Shown piece by piece: positions 24,172 through 33,165 of a stretch of 38,441 bases of DNA. A model generated the notes under the pieces. That model made no database searches. It was not told the origin of the DNA and saw only the letters and a list, made by a program, of their open reading frames with translations. This DNA is from Desulfobacteraceae bacterium UBA5616 (GTDB lineage Bacteria > Desulfobacterota > Desulfobacteria > Desulfobacterales > UBA5616), in the NCBI GenBank assembly GCA_002423615.1, contig DIKO01000113.1:319-38759 (forward strand). Reading direction: 5' to 3'. Position 1 is the stretch's first letter. Every line of letters begins with the position of its first letter. A program made the translations under genes and the position numbers.

Positions 24172-25317
24172 ATGGCGGAAACATATTTAGTAGAACCGGA
24201 TCTTGGTTTTATTGAAGAAATCGGTGCCATGGGGGGTGAGGACGTTAAAAAATGTTTTCAGTGCGCGACCTGTTCGGTCGCATGCCCCATTTCACCGGAC
24301 ATAAAACCTTTTCCCAGAAAAGAGATGATCGCAGCTTCCTGGGGATTGAAGGACAAACTGGTGGGCAATCTGGATATCTGGCTGTGCCATAACTGCGGCG
24401 ACTGTTCATCCCGGTGCCCCAGGGACGCCAAACCCGGCGATGTGCTGGGTGCTGTCAGGGCTTATGCCATCAAGGCATATGCCGCTCCCAAGTTCATCGC
24501 AAATGCCATGGACGATCCCCGGAAGTTACCTTTTCTATTTGGTATCCCAGCGTTATTATTCATTCTTGTGGGATTTATCACCGGCCTGTTGGATTTCACG
24601 CCGGAGTTGAACCATTACGGAAAAATCGCCCATGGAGAATTTTTCTCGACATGGCTGGTGGATATCTTCATGATTCCCGCATCCATCTGGACCGTAGCGA
24701 TTTTTGCTCTGGGTATTAAACGTTTTCTGGCGGACATTCACCAGAATGCATTAAAGGAAGGCAAAACCGATAAACAAAGCATCAATCCGGTCGAATTTGT
24801 CAAGTCCCTGATCACGGTCGTGCCGAAAATCCTGAGACACGATAAATTCAATGAATGCACGGAAAATACGGAACGATCCACCCAGCATATGATGGTGCTC
24901 TTCGCATTTATCGGTCTTTTTATCGTCACCGGCATCTTTTTCGTAGTTCTGTACGTTTTCCAGATCCATGGGCCCTATTCCCAGTTAAACCCGGTCAAAT
25001 GGCTTGCCAACATCAGCGGCGTGGCCCTGGTCATCGGCAGTGCCATGATGATCAAGACCCGGATGTCCAAGACGGATCAGGTCAGCACCTATAAGGACTG
25101 GTTTCTGTTGTGGCTGGTGTTTGCCGTTGGCGTCTCAGGGATGCTGGCGGAAATGACAAGGCTTGCCGATATGGCCGTCTCCACTTACACCATTTATTTT
25201 ATCCACATGGTGTGTGTGTTTTCTCTGTTCGTGTATCTGCCCTTCACCAAGCTTGCCCATCTGGTTTACCGGACCGTGGCCATGACTTACGCGGAATACG
25301 CCAACAGGGGATTTTAG
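24172..25317 (+). CDS. qmoC: Quinone-interacting oxidoreductase complex subunit QmoC
   Basis: The product is 381 aa, a fusion of an HdrC-like iron-sulfur domain with a cytochrome b-like membrane domain. The N-terminal third has two 4Fe-4S sites, CFQCATCSVACP and CHNCGDCSSRCP (residues about 24-85). The rest contains about six membrane helices (for example FLFGIPALLFILVGFITGL, MMVLFAFIGLFIVTGIFFVVLYVF and VALVIGSAMMI) of the NarI/HdrE type that binds heme b and menaquinone. AGGAGG precedes the ATG. It is the last gene of the qmo operon and is followed by a strong terminator. Confidence 0.95.
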   Translation: MAETYLVEPDLGFIEEIGAMGGEDVKKCFQCATCSVACPISPDIKPFPRKEMIAASWGLKDKLVGNLDIWLCHNCGDCSSRCPRDAKPGDVLGAVRAYAIKAYAAPKFIANAMDDPRKLPFLFGIPALLFILVGFITGLLDFTPELNHYGKIAHGEFFSTWLVDIFMIPASIWTVAIFALGIKRFLADIHQNALKEGKTDKQSINPVEFVKSLITVVPKILRHDKFNECTENTERSTQHMMVLFAFIGLFIVTGIFFVVLYVFQIHGPYSQLNPVKWLANISGVALVIGSAMMIKTRMSKTDQVSTYKDWFLLWLVFAVGVSGMLAEMTRLADMAVSTYTIYFIHMVCVFSLFVYLPFTKLAHLVYRTVAMTYAEYANRGF

Positions 25318-25368
25318 ATATTAACTTCGGTGATCGGCGGAAGTTTTGCCGGGACCTCACTGATTGAC

Positions 25369-25407
25369 AAGGAAGGGGGATGGGTTTTCCGTCCCCCTTC
25401 CTTTTTT
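25369..25407 (+). terminator. Rho-independent terminator of qmoABC
   Basis: A perfect 12-bp stem, AAGGAAGGGGGA (25369-25380) with TCCCCCTTCCTT (25392-25403), has an 11-nt loop and a T-tract at 25402-25407. It lies 35 nt before the acyl-CoA ligase start codon, so the ligase must have its own promoter or depend on readthrough. Confidence 0.88.
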
Positions 25408-25441
25408 GGTTTTACCCGCTGCGCGTAAAAAGGAGGTGAAC

Positions 25442-27007
25442 ATGAAAGGGATCAATCTGTCGACATATCTGGAAAATTCAGCCATGGCACATCCGAACAA
25501 GGTTGCCTTGGTTTTTGACGATGTAGCCTGGACATTTGCGAAAATCAATGAACAGACCAACGCGGTCGCTAACGGCCTGGTGAACCTCGGTCTAGAAAAA
25601 GGGGACCGGGTTGTGCTGTTTCTTCCCAACTGTACGGAGTTTTTTTTCTGGTATTTCGGAATCCTGAAAATGGGCGGCGTAGTTACCCCCTTAAATGTAA
25701 TGCTCAAGGAAAGGGAGCTGGATTACCTGATCAACGACTGCAGCCCTGCGGTTATCGTCACCTCCCGGGACCTGGCCGCCGAGCCGTTGAAAATTTTCAC
25801 TAAAAATTGTGCCGGGGTTCGCAGGATGGTGATTATCGGCGGAGATAAAGCGGAAAATATTTTAAATTATGAAAATTGGGTAAACCGGCAGTCTACGGAT
25901 TTTGATTCAGTTTCCGTACAAAAAGACGACCTCGCGGCCATTCTGTATACTTCCGGTACAACCGGCCTGCCCAAAGGCGTAATGCTGACCCATACCAACC
26001 TCTGGGTCAATGGACGGCATTGTGCGGACTGGGCTGAAACGACCTACAAGGATATCTCAGTTGCCGCCCTTCCCCTGTTTCACTCCTATGCCCTGACCCA
26101 TGTGCTCGCGGAGATATGGATGGAAGGCGGAACAGTGGTCTGGATCAGCCGGTTCGAACCATCGGCCTGCCTTAAGGCCATGGCAAAATACAGGGCAACG
26201 GCGTTCCACGGTGTGGCAACCATCTACTATGCCCTGATCAATCATCCCCAGGTGGATGAATATGCCGATAACATTCACCTGCGCTATTGCGTCACGGGAG
26301 CCGCTGTTACACCGGAACCCATATTGAGGGCATGGAACGAAAAATTCACAGCTCTGAGCGAAGGATACGGCACTACCGAAGCCGGCCCGGTGGTTTTCAT
26401 GAACCCCCTTTCGGGAAAAGGAATCCAGAAAGCCGGTTCGTGCGGAGTGCCCCTTGTTCCGGAAATTCAGGTGGCTGCGGTGGATGAAAATGACATGCCG
26501 GTGAAATCCGGGGAAGTCGGCGAACTCGTGGTCAGGGGACCCAATGTGATGAAAGGATACTGGAGAAAACCGGAAGACACGGCCATAACGCTGGCCAACG
26601 GGTGGCTTCACACCGGAGACCTGGTTTATTTTGATCCGGATGGTTATTGCTTTGTCAAGGACCGCAAGAAGGATATGATCATTACCGGCGGATTCAACAT
26701 CTATCCAAAGGAGGTTGAGGATTTATTGTATTCCCATCCGGCAGTGGCGGAAGCCCAGGTAGTGGGAATTCCGGATGACATCAAGGGGGAGAAAGCCGTA
26801 GCCTGCATCACCTTGAAACCTGGGAAAAGCGCCACTGAAGAGGAAATTATCGCGTATTGCCGGAACAATGCAGCGGTTTACAAGGCACCCAGAAAAGTGG
26901 TGTTTTTTAACGGCCTGCCCAAAACCGCCACCGGAAAACTCGAAAAGATGACGCTGAGAGGCCTGCTGGACAAATCATCAAACTCAGCTTTATCAACGCC
27001 CACATAA
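25442..27007 (+). CDS. Long-chain-fatty-acid--CoA ligase (AMP-binding)
   Basis: The product is 521 aa, the normal size for class I adenylate-forming ligases. These activate a carboxylic acid as acyl-AMP and then transfer it to CoA. Seen: the phosphate loop YTSGTTGLPKGVMLTH (about 169-184), YGTTEAGP, GWLHTGDLVYF, the hinge KDRKKDMIITGGFNIYPKEVE and the C-terminal lysine motif PKTATGKLEK. The exact acid is unknown. AAAGGAGGTGAAC just before ATG 25442 is an excellent ribosome binding site, and the longer frame from 25364 is rejected because it reads through the qmo terminator. It is convergent with sat, whose terminator fills the gap. Confidence 0.92.
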   Translation: MKGINLSTYLENSAMAHPNKVALVFDDVAWTFAKINEQTNAVANGLVNLGLEKGDRVVLFLPNCTEFFFWYFGILKMGGVVTPLNVMLKERELDYLINDCSPAVIVTSRDLAAEPLKIFTKNCAGVRRMVIIGGDKAENILNYENWVNRQSTDFDSVSVQKDDLAAILYTSGTTGLPKGVMLTHTNLWVNGRHCADWAETTYKDISVAALPLFHSYALTHVLAEIWMEGGTVVWISRFEPSACLKAMAKYRATAFHGVATIYYALINHPQVDEYADNIHLRYCVTGAAVTPEPILRAWNEKFTALSEGYGTTEAGPVVFMNPLSGKGIQKAGSCGVPLVPEIQVAAVDENDMPVKSGEVGELVVRGPNVMKGYWRKPEDTAITLANGWLHTGDLVYFDPDGYCFVKDRKKDMIITGGFNIYPKEVEDLLYSHPAVAEAQVVGIPDDIKGEKAVACITLKPGKSATEEEIIAYCRNNAAVYKAPRKVVFFNGLPKTATGKLEKMTLRGLLDKSSNSALSTPT

Positions 27008-27010
27008 TAG

Positions 27011-27042
27011 AAAAAGGCCCCGCCTGCAGTGCAGACGGGGCC
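27011..27042 (-). terminator. Rho-independent terminator of sat
   Basis: GGCCCCG (27016-27022) pairs with CGGGGCC (27036-27042), with an inner CTGCA/TGCAG stem. On the minus strand the stem is followed by five T (27015-27011). It lies between convergent genes and the T-tract faces sat. Confidence 0.8.
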
Positions 27043-27068
27043 GAATGTCGGACTGAATTAAAAACTAT

Positions 27069-28361
27069 TTATTTGCCATCACCGGTGGCGGCGCCGTGGA
27101 GTTTGACTTCCACTTTGGTTTCCAGGCCTTCATAGTACTTCCGTAAGATGGCGACGACTTCTTCACGGCCGAAATGATCCGGCAGTTGTCCGCCTTCGGA
27201 GAGCAATTTTCTCAGCATGGTTCCGGACAGCATAACACGGTTTGATTTGTCGTGGGGGCAGGTCCTCAAGGAAGCCATGCCGTCGCACTTATGGCAGTAG
27301 AAGGTCCAGTCGATTTTCAGCGGGCTGCAGAGCAGGGCTTTTCCCGGTACCGGACAGGCTTCAGTGGCGTATGGAATTTTATCGAAAATGGTCTGGGCTT
27401 CAAACATGCCGTAGAAGTCGCCAACGCCCGCATGGTCACGGCCGATGATCATTCTGGAGCAGCCGTAGTTCTGGCGGAAGGTGGCATGAAGAAGCGCTTC
27501 TCTGGGGCCTGCATAACGCATATCCAGAGGATAGCCACCCTGGAGAACGTTCTTTTCCACAAAATGGTTTTTGACCAGGGCATCGATGCATTTGACCCGG
27601 ACATCGGCGGGAATGTCGCCGGGTTTCAGGTTACCCACCAGGGAGTGAATGAAAACACCGTCACAGACTTCAACGGCGATTTTGCACAGATACTCGTGGG
27701 AGCGGTGCATGGGGTTTCTCAACTGCAGGGCGGCCACTTCGCTCCATCCGCGTTCTTCAAAAATTTTCCGGGATTCGGCAGGTCTTAAATAAACGCCTTT
27801 GTATTCCGTGGGGTATTCCGCTTCGCTGAGGACCTTGACCGGGCCGGCAAGGTTGAAGGCTTTCTGGGCCATGACCATCTGAACGCCGGGATGATCGTCC
27901 TTGGCAATCTTCCAGAATGCATCGGTGGTCGGCGTACCTTCACCCATGAAGACTTTTTCACACTCGAATTTTTTATCGGCGTCGGTCATTTCATACTTTT
28001 CGGTGACTTTCATGGTGGCCATGATTTCGTCGCGTTCGGGATCATGCAGTGCGATTTCATCCCCGACTTTGATGGCGTCGGCGTCCTGCTTGGAAACATC
28101 CAGAGTCACCGGAATGGGCCAGAAGGTACCGTCGGTGAGGAGGTATTTTTCGCAGACGCTTTTCCAGTCCGCCTTGGTCATGAAACCGGTCAGAGGGCTG
28201 AACCCGCCGATGCCGATCATGATGAGATCGCCTTTGGCACGGGGAGAAACTTCCACCTTTTTCAGTCCTTGGGCTTTTTTCTTTTCCGCTTCCAGAGCCG
28301 CGCCTTCCAGCAGGCAGCAGGTCAAGCCTTTTCCACCATGGGGTGCAATCAATTTTGCCAT
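27069..28361 (-). CDS. sat: Sulfate adenylyltransferase (ATP sulfurylase)
   Basis: The product is 430 aa, typical of homo-oligomeric dissimilatory Sat without a kinase domain. It makes APS and pyrophosphate from sulfate and ATP, feeding AprBA. Seen: LRNPMHRSHEYLC (the QxRN-HxxH type ATP-binding motif, here RNPMHRSHE, near residue 218) and GRDHAGVGDFYG (near 307). Conserved cysteines near the C-terminus (FYCHKCDGMASLRTCP) match the zinc-binding site found in bacterial Sat. AAGGAG lies upstream of ATG 28361. The gene stands apart from apr and qmo, with the acyl-CoA ligase between them on the opposite strand, and ends at a strong terminator. Confidence 0.96.
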   Translation of the reverse strand: MAKLIAPHGGKGLTCCLLEGAALEAEKKKAQGLKKVEVSPRAKGDLIMIGIGGFSPLTGFMTKADWKSVCEKYLLTDGTFWPIPVTLDVSKQDADAIKVGDEIALHDPERDEIMATMKVTEKYEMTDADKKFECEKVFMGEGTPTTDAFWKIAKDDHPGVQMVMAQKAFNLAGPVKVLSEAEYPTEYKGVYLRPAESRKIFEERGWSEVAALQLRNPMHRSHEYLCKIAVEVCDGVFIHSLVGNLKPGDIPADVRVKCIDALVKNHFVEKNVLQGGYPLDMRYAGPREALLHATFRQNYGCSRMIIGRDHAGVGDFYGMFEAQTIFDKIPYATEACPVPGKALLCSPLKIDWTFYCHKCDGMASLRTCPHDKSNRVMLSGTMLRKLLSEGGQLPDHFGREEVVAILRKYYEGLETKVEVKLHGAATGDGK

Positions 28362-28443
28362 TTGTTCTTGTCTCCTTTTAGGGTTTTTACCGTTTATACA
28401 TCACGTCTCGTGTTACAGTCCGTATTAACAAAGGTATATAATT

Positions 28444-28467
28444 AATCGGGAAGAGCCGATTTGTCAA
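28444..28467 (-). promoter_or_regulatory. Candidate sat promoter -35 box with overlapping inverted repeat
   Basis: On the minus strand TTGACA (28467-28462) is followed directly by AATCGG, 6 nt, CCGATT (28461-28444), a perfect inverted repeat sitting where a regulator would block RNA polymerase. AT-rich sequence (TAATTATATA) follows at the -10 position, but the -10 box itself is not clear. Confidence 0.4.
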
Positions 28468-28645
28468 GCCAAATCCAACGCATACGCGAATTCCCGGCAG
28501 TACCGCGGGATCAATCCTTTTGAATGATATCGGGCAATTCGGAGGGGTTCAAGGATGTGATTCAATAACCCATGGGGTTGTTTAATTGTGGGGAATCCCG
28601 CCAGGCCCTCCTGGAAGATTCAGGTGAAGACCAAAAAAGGATGGA

Positions 28646-28915
28646 TTAATCGGTTTTGATTCGCTGCAGTTCAAAAACAACCGGATTCAGGGCATCCGGG
28701 CAGACGGCTTCGATCTTATCCGGATTGCCGGACCAGGGAAATATTCCTCCGAACATCAGGGGCAAAAGAAACGGCATGAGAGCGTTGAAGGCAAAAATAC
28801 AGATGCCGCCCGGGGTATTCCCCGAACAATCAAATTCGTCGCCGACCTTGTGACCCGCCCCACAAGTCCCTTTCTGAGAGATAACTTTTATTTTGACAGA
28901 AAACATATCCGCCAT
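28646..28915 (-). CDS. TIGR04076 family small protein
   Basis: The product is 89 aa. The pattern VKVISQKGTCGAGHKVGDEF at the N-terminus, then an aromatic-hydrophobic middle (FNALMPFLLPLMFGG) and a C-terminal VCPD-x4-VVFEL match the TIGR04076 family as I remember it, whose role is unknown. The ATG at 28915 is supported by GGAGG just upstream. It lies 31 nt after the smaller acyl-CoA dehydrogenase on the same strand and is likely the last gene of that operon. Confidence 0.72.
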   Translation of the reverse strand: MADMFSVKIKVISQKGTCGAGHKVGDEFDCSGNTPGGICIFAFNALMPFLLPLMFGGIFPWSGNPDKIEAVCPDALNPVVFELQRIKTD

Positions 28916-28946
28916 ACGGCCTCCGTTTCTTGAATAAAATGGATGG

Positions 28947-30107
28947 TCACCCCCGCGGGGGTCCCATGAAAAAATCGGCCAGTTTGACCCTGTGATGGGC
29001 CGCGTCGCCGTAAAGCACCTGATTGTGCATCTGGCGTTTGAAGTACAGGTGTACAAAGCATTCCCAGGTAAATCCCATGCCCCCGTGATACTGAACCGAA
29101 CGTCCCGAACAAAATGCCGCCATGTCGCCGGCGGCCGCCTTGGCCATGTGGGCGTAAACGGATGAAAATTCCGGTTCATGATCCATGGCGCAGGCGGCAT
29201 TGTAAACCAGTGACCGGGCCGAATCGATCATGATCATCATGTTGACGATGGGATGCTTCACGGCCTGGAAATACCCCAGGGCGCGATCGAACTGCACCCG
29301 CTTACCGGCATAGGCCGCAGTGGTCTGAAGCTGCCATTCTCCTGCCCCGCACATATCGGCGGACACCATGGTGAGGACGGCCGGAAGCCCCAATTCGAGG
29401 GCAAGACTACCGGATCCCGGATCCGCAGCCGTACAGGCCGGACCCACCTCAACCCCTTCGAAGGTGACATGGGCCTGGTCCCGGGTTAAGTCCACAATTG
29501 CATCCGGGACGACGGTCACCCCGGACGCATCCGCCGGGACCACATAGAGTCCCACTTCATCATTGGATCCTGCGGCCACGACGAAAAAGTCCGCCTTCCG
29601 GGCATCCTGAACAAACCATGCGGTCCCGTTTAAGGTAATGACGCCGTTGGCATGGGAGGCCGAAACATCGGTGTCCGAGGACGACCAGGACCCCTTACGG
29701 TTGGTGACGGCAAGAGCCGCCGTCCTGTTATCGGCGATTTCCGCCAGGGCTGCATCGGCATTTTTCGTGTGGCATGCCGAAAGTACATAGGTCGCATTAA
29801 TGGTGGAAATCAGAGGAGAAGGAAAGGCCGCGCGTCCGGCCTCTTCCACCAGGGTCGCTACGGCCACGGCACTCATGCCGATGCCGCCGGCCCTCTCGGG
29901 AACCGCCAGGGTGGTCCATCCCAGGTCGGTCATTTTTTTCCAGGCCTTTTTGTCCCACAAACATTCGGGTTCCCGGTGGGGGTCGGTTTTGCCGGCCACA
30001 AGGTCCATGAGTCTCAATTCATCACAGGTGTCTTTGAAGAATTTACGGGCTTCGGCCCTCAAAATCTGTTCTTCCATGCCGTATCCGAAGTCGCTGGGTT
30101 GCGCCAT
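28947..30107 (-). CDS. Acyl-CoA dehydrogenase, FadE-like subunit (beta type)
   Basis: The product is 386 aa. It carries the region KRVQFDRALGYFQAVKHPIV (R/F-x-Q type FAD and substrate contact) and the C-terminal QYHGGMGFTWECFVHLYFKR motif of one half of heteromeric acyl-CoA dehydrogenases. It lacks the GTSEVQRN segment that its neighbour has. Together the two genes look like an alpha2beta2 enzyme of the kind seen in sterol side-chain and branched-acyl degradation. The role would be to introduce a C2-C3 double bond into an acyl-CoA; the substrate is unknown. The gene starts 12 nt after the larger dehydrogenase gene. Confidence 0.87.
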   Translation of the reverse strand: MAQPSDFGYGMEEQILRAEARKFFKDTCDELRLMDLVAGKTDPHREPECLWDKKAWKKMTDLGWTTLAVPERAGGIGMSAVAVATLVEEAGRAAFPSPLISTINATYVLSACHTKNADAALAEIADNRTAALAVTNRKGSWSSSDTDVSASHANGVITLNGTAWFVQDARKADFFVVAAGSNDEVGLYVVPADASGVTVVPDAIVDLTRDQAHVTFEGVEVGPACTAADPGSGSLALELGLPAVLTMVSADMCGAGEWQLQTTAAYAGKRVQFDRALGYFQAVKHPIVNMMIMIDSARSLVYNAACAMDHEPEFSSVYAHMAKAAAGDMAAFCSGRSVQYHGGMGFTWECFVHLYFKRQMHNQVLYGDAAHHRVKLADFFMGPPRG

Positions 30108-30119
30108 GAATTTTTCTCC

Positions 30120-31358
30120 TTACTTGGATTTGGCGAGGCCGAGAACCCGCTCGCCTAAGATATTTCGCTGTACTTCGCTGGTTCCCGCGGCAATGGTCCC
30201 GCCGAAGGAATTCATATAGGCCAGGGGCCATGCGCCTCCGGCGGGCGCATTGGCGTCGGCGATAAAAAGGGTGGCCGACGCACCTTCGATTTCCAGGGCC
30301 AGAGCCGCGATATCCTGAACCAGTTCCGACATCACCAGCTTGCCCTGAAGCGGAATGCGCATGGGATGATCGGCAAGGCCCTTAACCCGGGATCGTCTCA
30401 GGGATTCCATGAATCCCCGCTGACGGATCACAAGGCTCATGATGCGGTCCCGGATCACCGGATCATCCGCTGCGGTTTTGCCCAGGCGATCTGATTTTTT
30501 CGCAAGGTCCACCAGGGTCATGGCATTATAGGTCGTCTCCGAAGATCGGGAAGTCTGCCCCCCCGCGGTGGGGGTGATCAGCGGGCCGGCTCCCCTTTCA
30601 TGCAGCAGGGTAGTCATGGCCACCTGCCATCCATTCCCGACTTTGTCCAGGCGATAACTGTCGGGTATTTCCAGATCCGTAAAAAACACTTCGTTAAACC
30701 CTGTCTCCCCGGTCATTTTGATCAGGGGACGGACATCCACACCCTTTCCCAGGGCGGATTTGATGGGAACGATGAAATAGGTGAGGCCCTTGTATTTGTC
30801 GGACCGGTCGTGGCGGCAGAGGATGATCATCCAGGAGGCGAACATGGCTAAAGAGGTCCAGATTTTCTGGCCGTTGATGACCCAGTTGTCCCCCTTTTTT
30901 TCCGCAAAGGTCTGAACATTGGCCAGATCGGAGCCTGCGTCCGGTTCGCTGAATCCCTGGCACCAGATTTCTTCGCCGGAAAGGATTTTGGGAATAAACC
31001 GTTTTTTAAGTTCTTCCGAGCCGTGGTGAAAAAGCGTCGGGGCAGCCATTCCCAGGGCAATGACATTGGGAAAATAGGGCGTTCCGGCCCGGTGCATCTC
31101 TTCGTTGGCGATGCGCTGGCAATTGGTCCGACCGAAGCCACCGTATTCCCCGGGGTAGTCGCATCCGACCAAACCGGCATCGTAGGCCGATTTCTGCCAT
31201 CGGCAGAGGTAGTCCATCTGCTCCTGGGTCATGATTTCCATAGCCGACTGAGGCAGGCGAAAGGCCGGGGGCAGGGGTACATGACCGGAAAGCCAGTTTC
31301 GGCAGTATTTTCGAAAGCTGGATTGTTCCGGGGAATCTTTCTGTTCATTTTCGCTCAT
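30120..31358 (-). CDS. Acyl-CoA dehydrogenase (alpha type of a heteromeric pair)
   Basis: The product is 412 aa. Conserved acyl-CoA dehydrogenase elements: WCQGFSEPDAGSDLANVQT (FAD-binding segment), WVINGQKIWTS, a mid-strand, and the C-terminal IAAGTSEVQRNILGERVLGL. The beta-type half lies just downstream, and each lacks a segment that the other has, supporting a joint enzyme. It opens an operon with the beta-type gene and the TIGR04076 gene. ATG 31358 follows a AAGGAT. It is divergent from the thiolase-like gene across 266 nt. Confidence 0.88.
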   Translation of the reverse strand: MSENEQKDSPEQSSFRKYCRNWLSGHVPLPPAFRLPQSAMEIMTQEQMDYLCRWQKSAYDAGLVGCDYPGEYGGFGRTNCQRIANEEMHRAGTPYFPNVIALGMAAPTLFHHGSEELKKRFIPKILSGEEIWCQGFSEPDAGSDLANVQTFAEKKGDNWVINGQKIWTSLAMFASWMIILCRHDRSDKYKGLTYFIVPIKSALGKGVDVRPLIKMTGETGFNEVFFTDLEIPDSYRLDKVGNGWQVAMTTLLHERGAGPLITPTAGGQTSRSSETTYNAMTLVDLAKKSDRLGKTAADDPVIRDRIMSLVIRQRGFMESLRRSRVKGLADHPMRIPLQGKLVMSELVQDIAALALEIEGASATLFIADANAPAGGAWPLAYMNSFGGTIAAGTSEVQRNILGERVLGLAKSK

Positions 31359-31624
31359 GACGGCTATCCTTCCGCGTGAAAAATGATGTGGGGGAATTTC
31401 GGTTTAAGGCATGTGAAAGATAAGTCGGAGAAATTAAAATCATGAACCCCGGCTTAAGTCAATACCTTCATCAAAACAAAGTGCCGGACGTCCAATTCGG
31501 ATAATCCGGATAATCTTGACAGGCAAAACCGGCCCTGTCATATTCCGGCCTGATAAAATTTTCAAATTCCGGTTCACGTCCCGGTTCATATCCCAATGAT
31601 AATTCAACATATGGAGGCAAGGGC

Positions 31625-33136
31625 ATGGTCGATTCCCACGTTCCGGTTCTGGTCGGGGCAGCGCAATTCACCCAGCGAAAAAATGAAACTGTTTTTCTGG
31701 ATCCCATGGGGTTAATGGTCAAGACCGCACTAATGGCCATAAACGACACGAAAAAACCCGGGATAAAAGACGCCGTCGACACGGTTTATGTGGTCAATGT
31801 TCAGACCCTGACCTATGAGGATGCCCCCGGGATGCTCGCCGGAAGACTGGGCATGACCCCGAAAATATTTTTTTATTCTGGGCTTGGCGGCAATACGCCT
31901 CAGAAACTCCTCAACAAGGCCGCCAAAGCCATCGCCGCCGGGGAAAGCCGGGCCGTGCTGATATCCGGAGGTGAGGCCATGTATTCCCTGAGAAGAGCCA
32001 TTCGAGGTGAAATTTCCCTGGACTGGCCAACATCCCAGCCCCCGAAAACCATCGACGAACTCGAGAAGAAAAGCGTCAACGACATGGAAGCCGCCTTCGG
32101 CCTTGAACTGCCGGTTTATATGTACCCTCTGTTTGAAACGGCTTTAAGAGGCGCTTCGGGAAGAAATCTCGAGTCCCACCGGAGATACATGGGAAGGATT
32201 TGCCGACATCTTTCCCGGGTGGCATCGGAGAATCCCCACAGTTGGAACCAAACCCCCCGGTCGGCGGACGAATTGACACTCCCGAGTCCGGAAAACCGGT
32301 ACATCGCGTATCCCTACACCAAACAGATGGTGGCCAACATGTACGTTGACCAGGGGGCTTCCCTGATCATGACCAGCGCGGCAGTGGCCCAGGAACTGGG
32401 CATTGATCCGGCCCTGTGGGTCTACCCCATGGGCGGGGCGGACTTGTGCGATATCTGGAACGTCAGCCAGAGGCCCAAAATTCACGAGGCACCGGCCCTA
32501 GGCATGGCCGCGAGGTCGGCCCTGGACCAGGCGGGAATCGGACTCTCCGATATCCGCGTGTTTGATTTTTACAGTTGTTTTCCCTGCGCGGTGGAGATGG
32601 GACGAAGATCCGTGGGACTTGATGAAAACGATCCCCGGGACTTGTCCGTCACGGGGGGGCTGTCCTATTTCGGAGGCCCCATGAACAACTATTCCCTCCA
32701 TTCCGTTGCCTCCATGGTGGACTGGATCAGGTCCAATCCCTCCGGATACGGCCTGGTCACCTCCGTTGGGTGGTATATGACCAAGCATGCCGTAATGGTT
32801 TACGGGAAAAGACCCGGGAAAATTTCATGGCGGGAAAAAACGGCGGACAACGGCCTGCAAAAAGAAGTAGACGATCGTGCCCTGCCCGGGCCTGTTGAAA
32901 AAGCCGAGGGGCCATTGACCGTGGAGGCCTATACCGTCATCCACGGCCGAAAGGGCGACCCCAAGCGGGGGATCGTCATAGGCCGGATGAAGGACGGTCA
33001 AAGGGCCATTGCCGAAATCGACGGCGATGGCGAGATCCTGCTGCGATGCGAGGAAACGGAGCTGGTGGGGCAAACCGGGGCTGTTCGATATGACACAGGA
33101 TCCAACAAAAACCGGGTGAAATTCGAAAATCTTTAA
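31625..33136 (+). CDS. Thiolase-like protein type 1 (acetyl-CoA acetyltransferase family)
   Basis: The product is 503 aa, longer than a standard thiolase (about 390) because of a C-terminal extra domain (about 415-503, VEAYTVIHGRKGDPKRGIVIGR) like TLP1 additional domains. Core elements: PVLVGAAQFTQR at the start, GGNTPQKLLNKAA with AVLISGGEAMYS, GIGLSDIRVFDFYSCFPCAV and VTGGLSYFGGP. The position where thiolases carry the nucleophilic Cys is Asn-Thr here (GGNTPQ), so classical Claisen cleavage is doubtful. It likely acts on acyl-CoA in the beta-oxidation-like route of the neighbouring genes. GGAGG (31613-31617) supports ATG 31625. Confidence 0.8.
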   Translation: MVDSHVPVLVGAAQFTQRKNETVFLDPMGLMVKTALMAINDTKKPGIKDAVDTVYVVNVQTLTYEDAPGMLAGRLGMTPKIFFYSGLGGNTPQKLLNKAAKAIAAGESRAVLISGGEAMYSLRRAIRGEISLDWPTSQPPKTIDELEKKSVNDMEAAFGLELPVYMYPLFETALRGASGRNLESHRRYMGRICRHLSRVASENPHSWNQTPRSADELTLPSPENRYIAYPYTKQMVANMYVDQGASLIMTSAAVAQELGIDPALWVYPMGGADLCDIWNVSQRPKIHEAPALGMAARSALDQAGIGLSDIRVFDFYSCFPCAVEMGRRSVGLDENDPRDLSVTGGLSYFGGPMNNYSLHSVASMVDWIRSNPSGYGLVTSVGWYMTKHAVMVYGKRPGKISWREKTADNGLQKEVDDRALPGPVEKAEGPLTVEAYTVIHGRKGDPKRGIVIGRMKDGQRAIAEIDGDGEILLRCEETELVGQTGAVRYDTGSNKNRVKFENL

Positions 33137-33137
33137 A

Positions 33138-33165
33138 GTCCGGGAATTTCCCGGACCTTATTTTT
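33138..33165 (+). terminator. Terminator of the thiolase-like gene
   Basis: GTCCGGGAA (33138-33146) and TTCCCGGAC (33148-33156) are perfect 9-bp arms around one base, followed by CTTATTTTT. It starts just past the stop codon and abuts the end of the convergent GMC gene. Confidence 0.65.
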
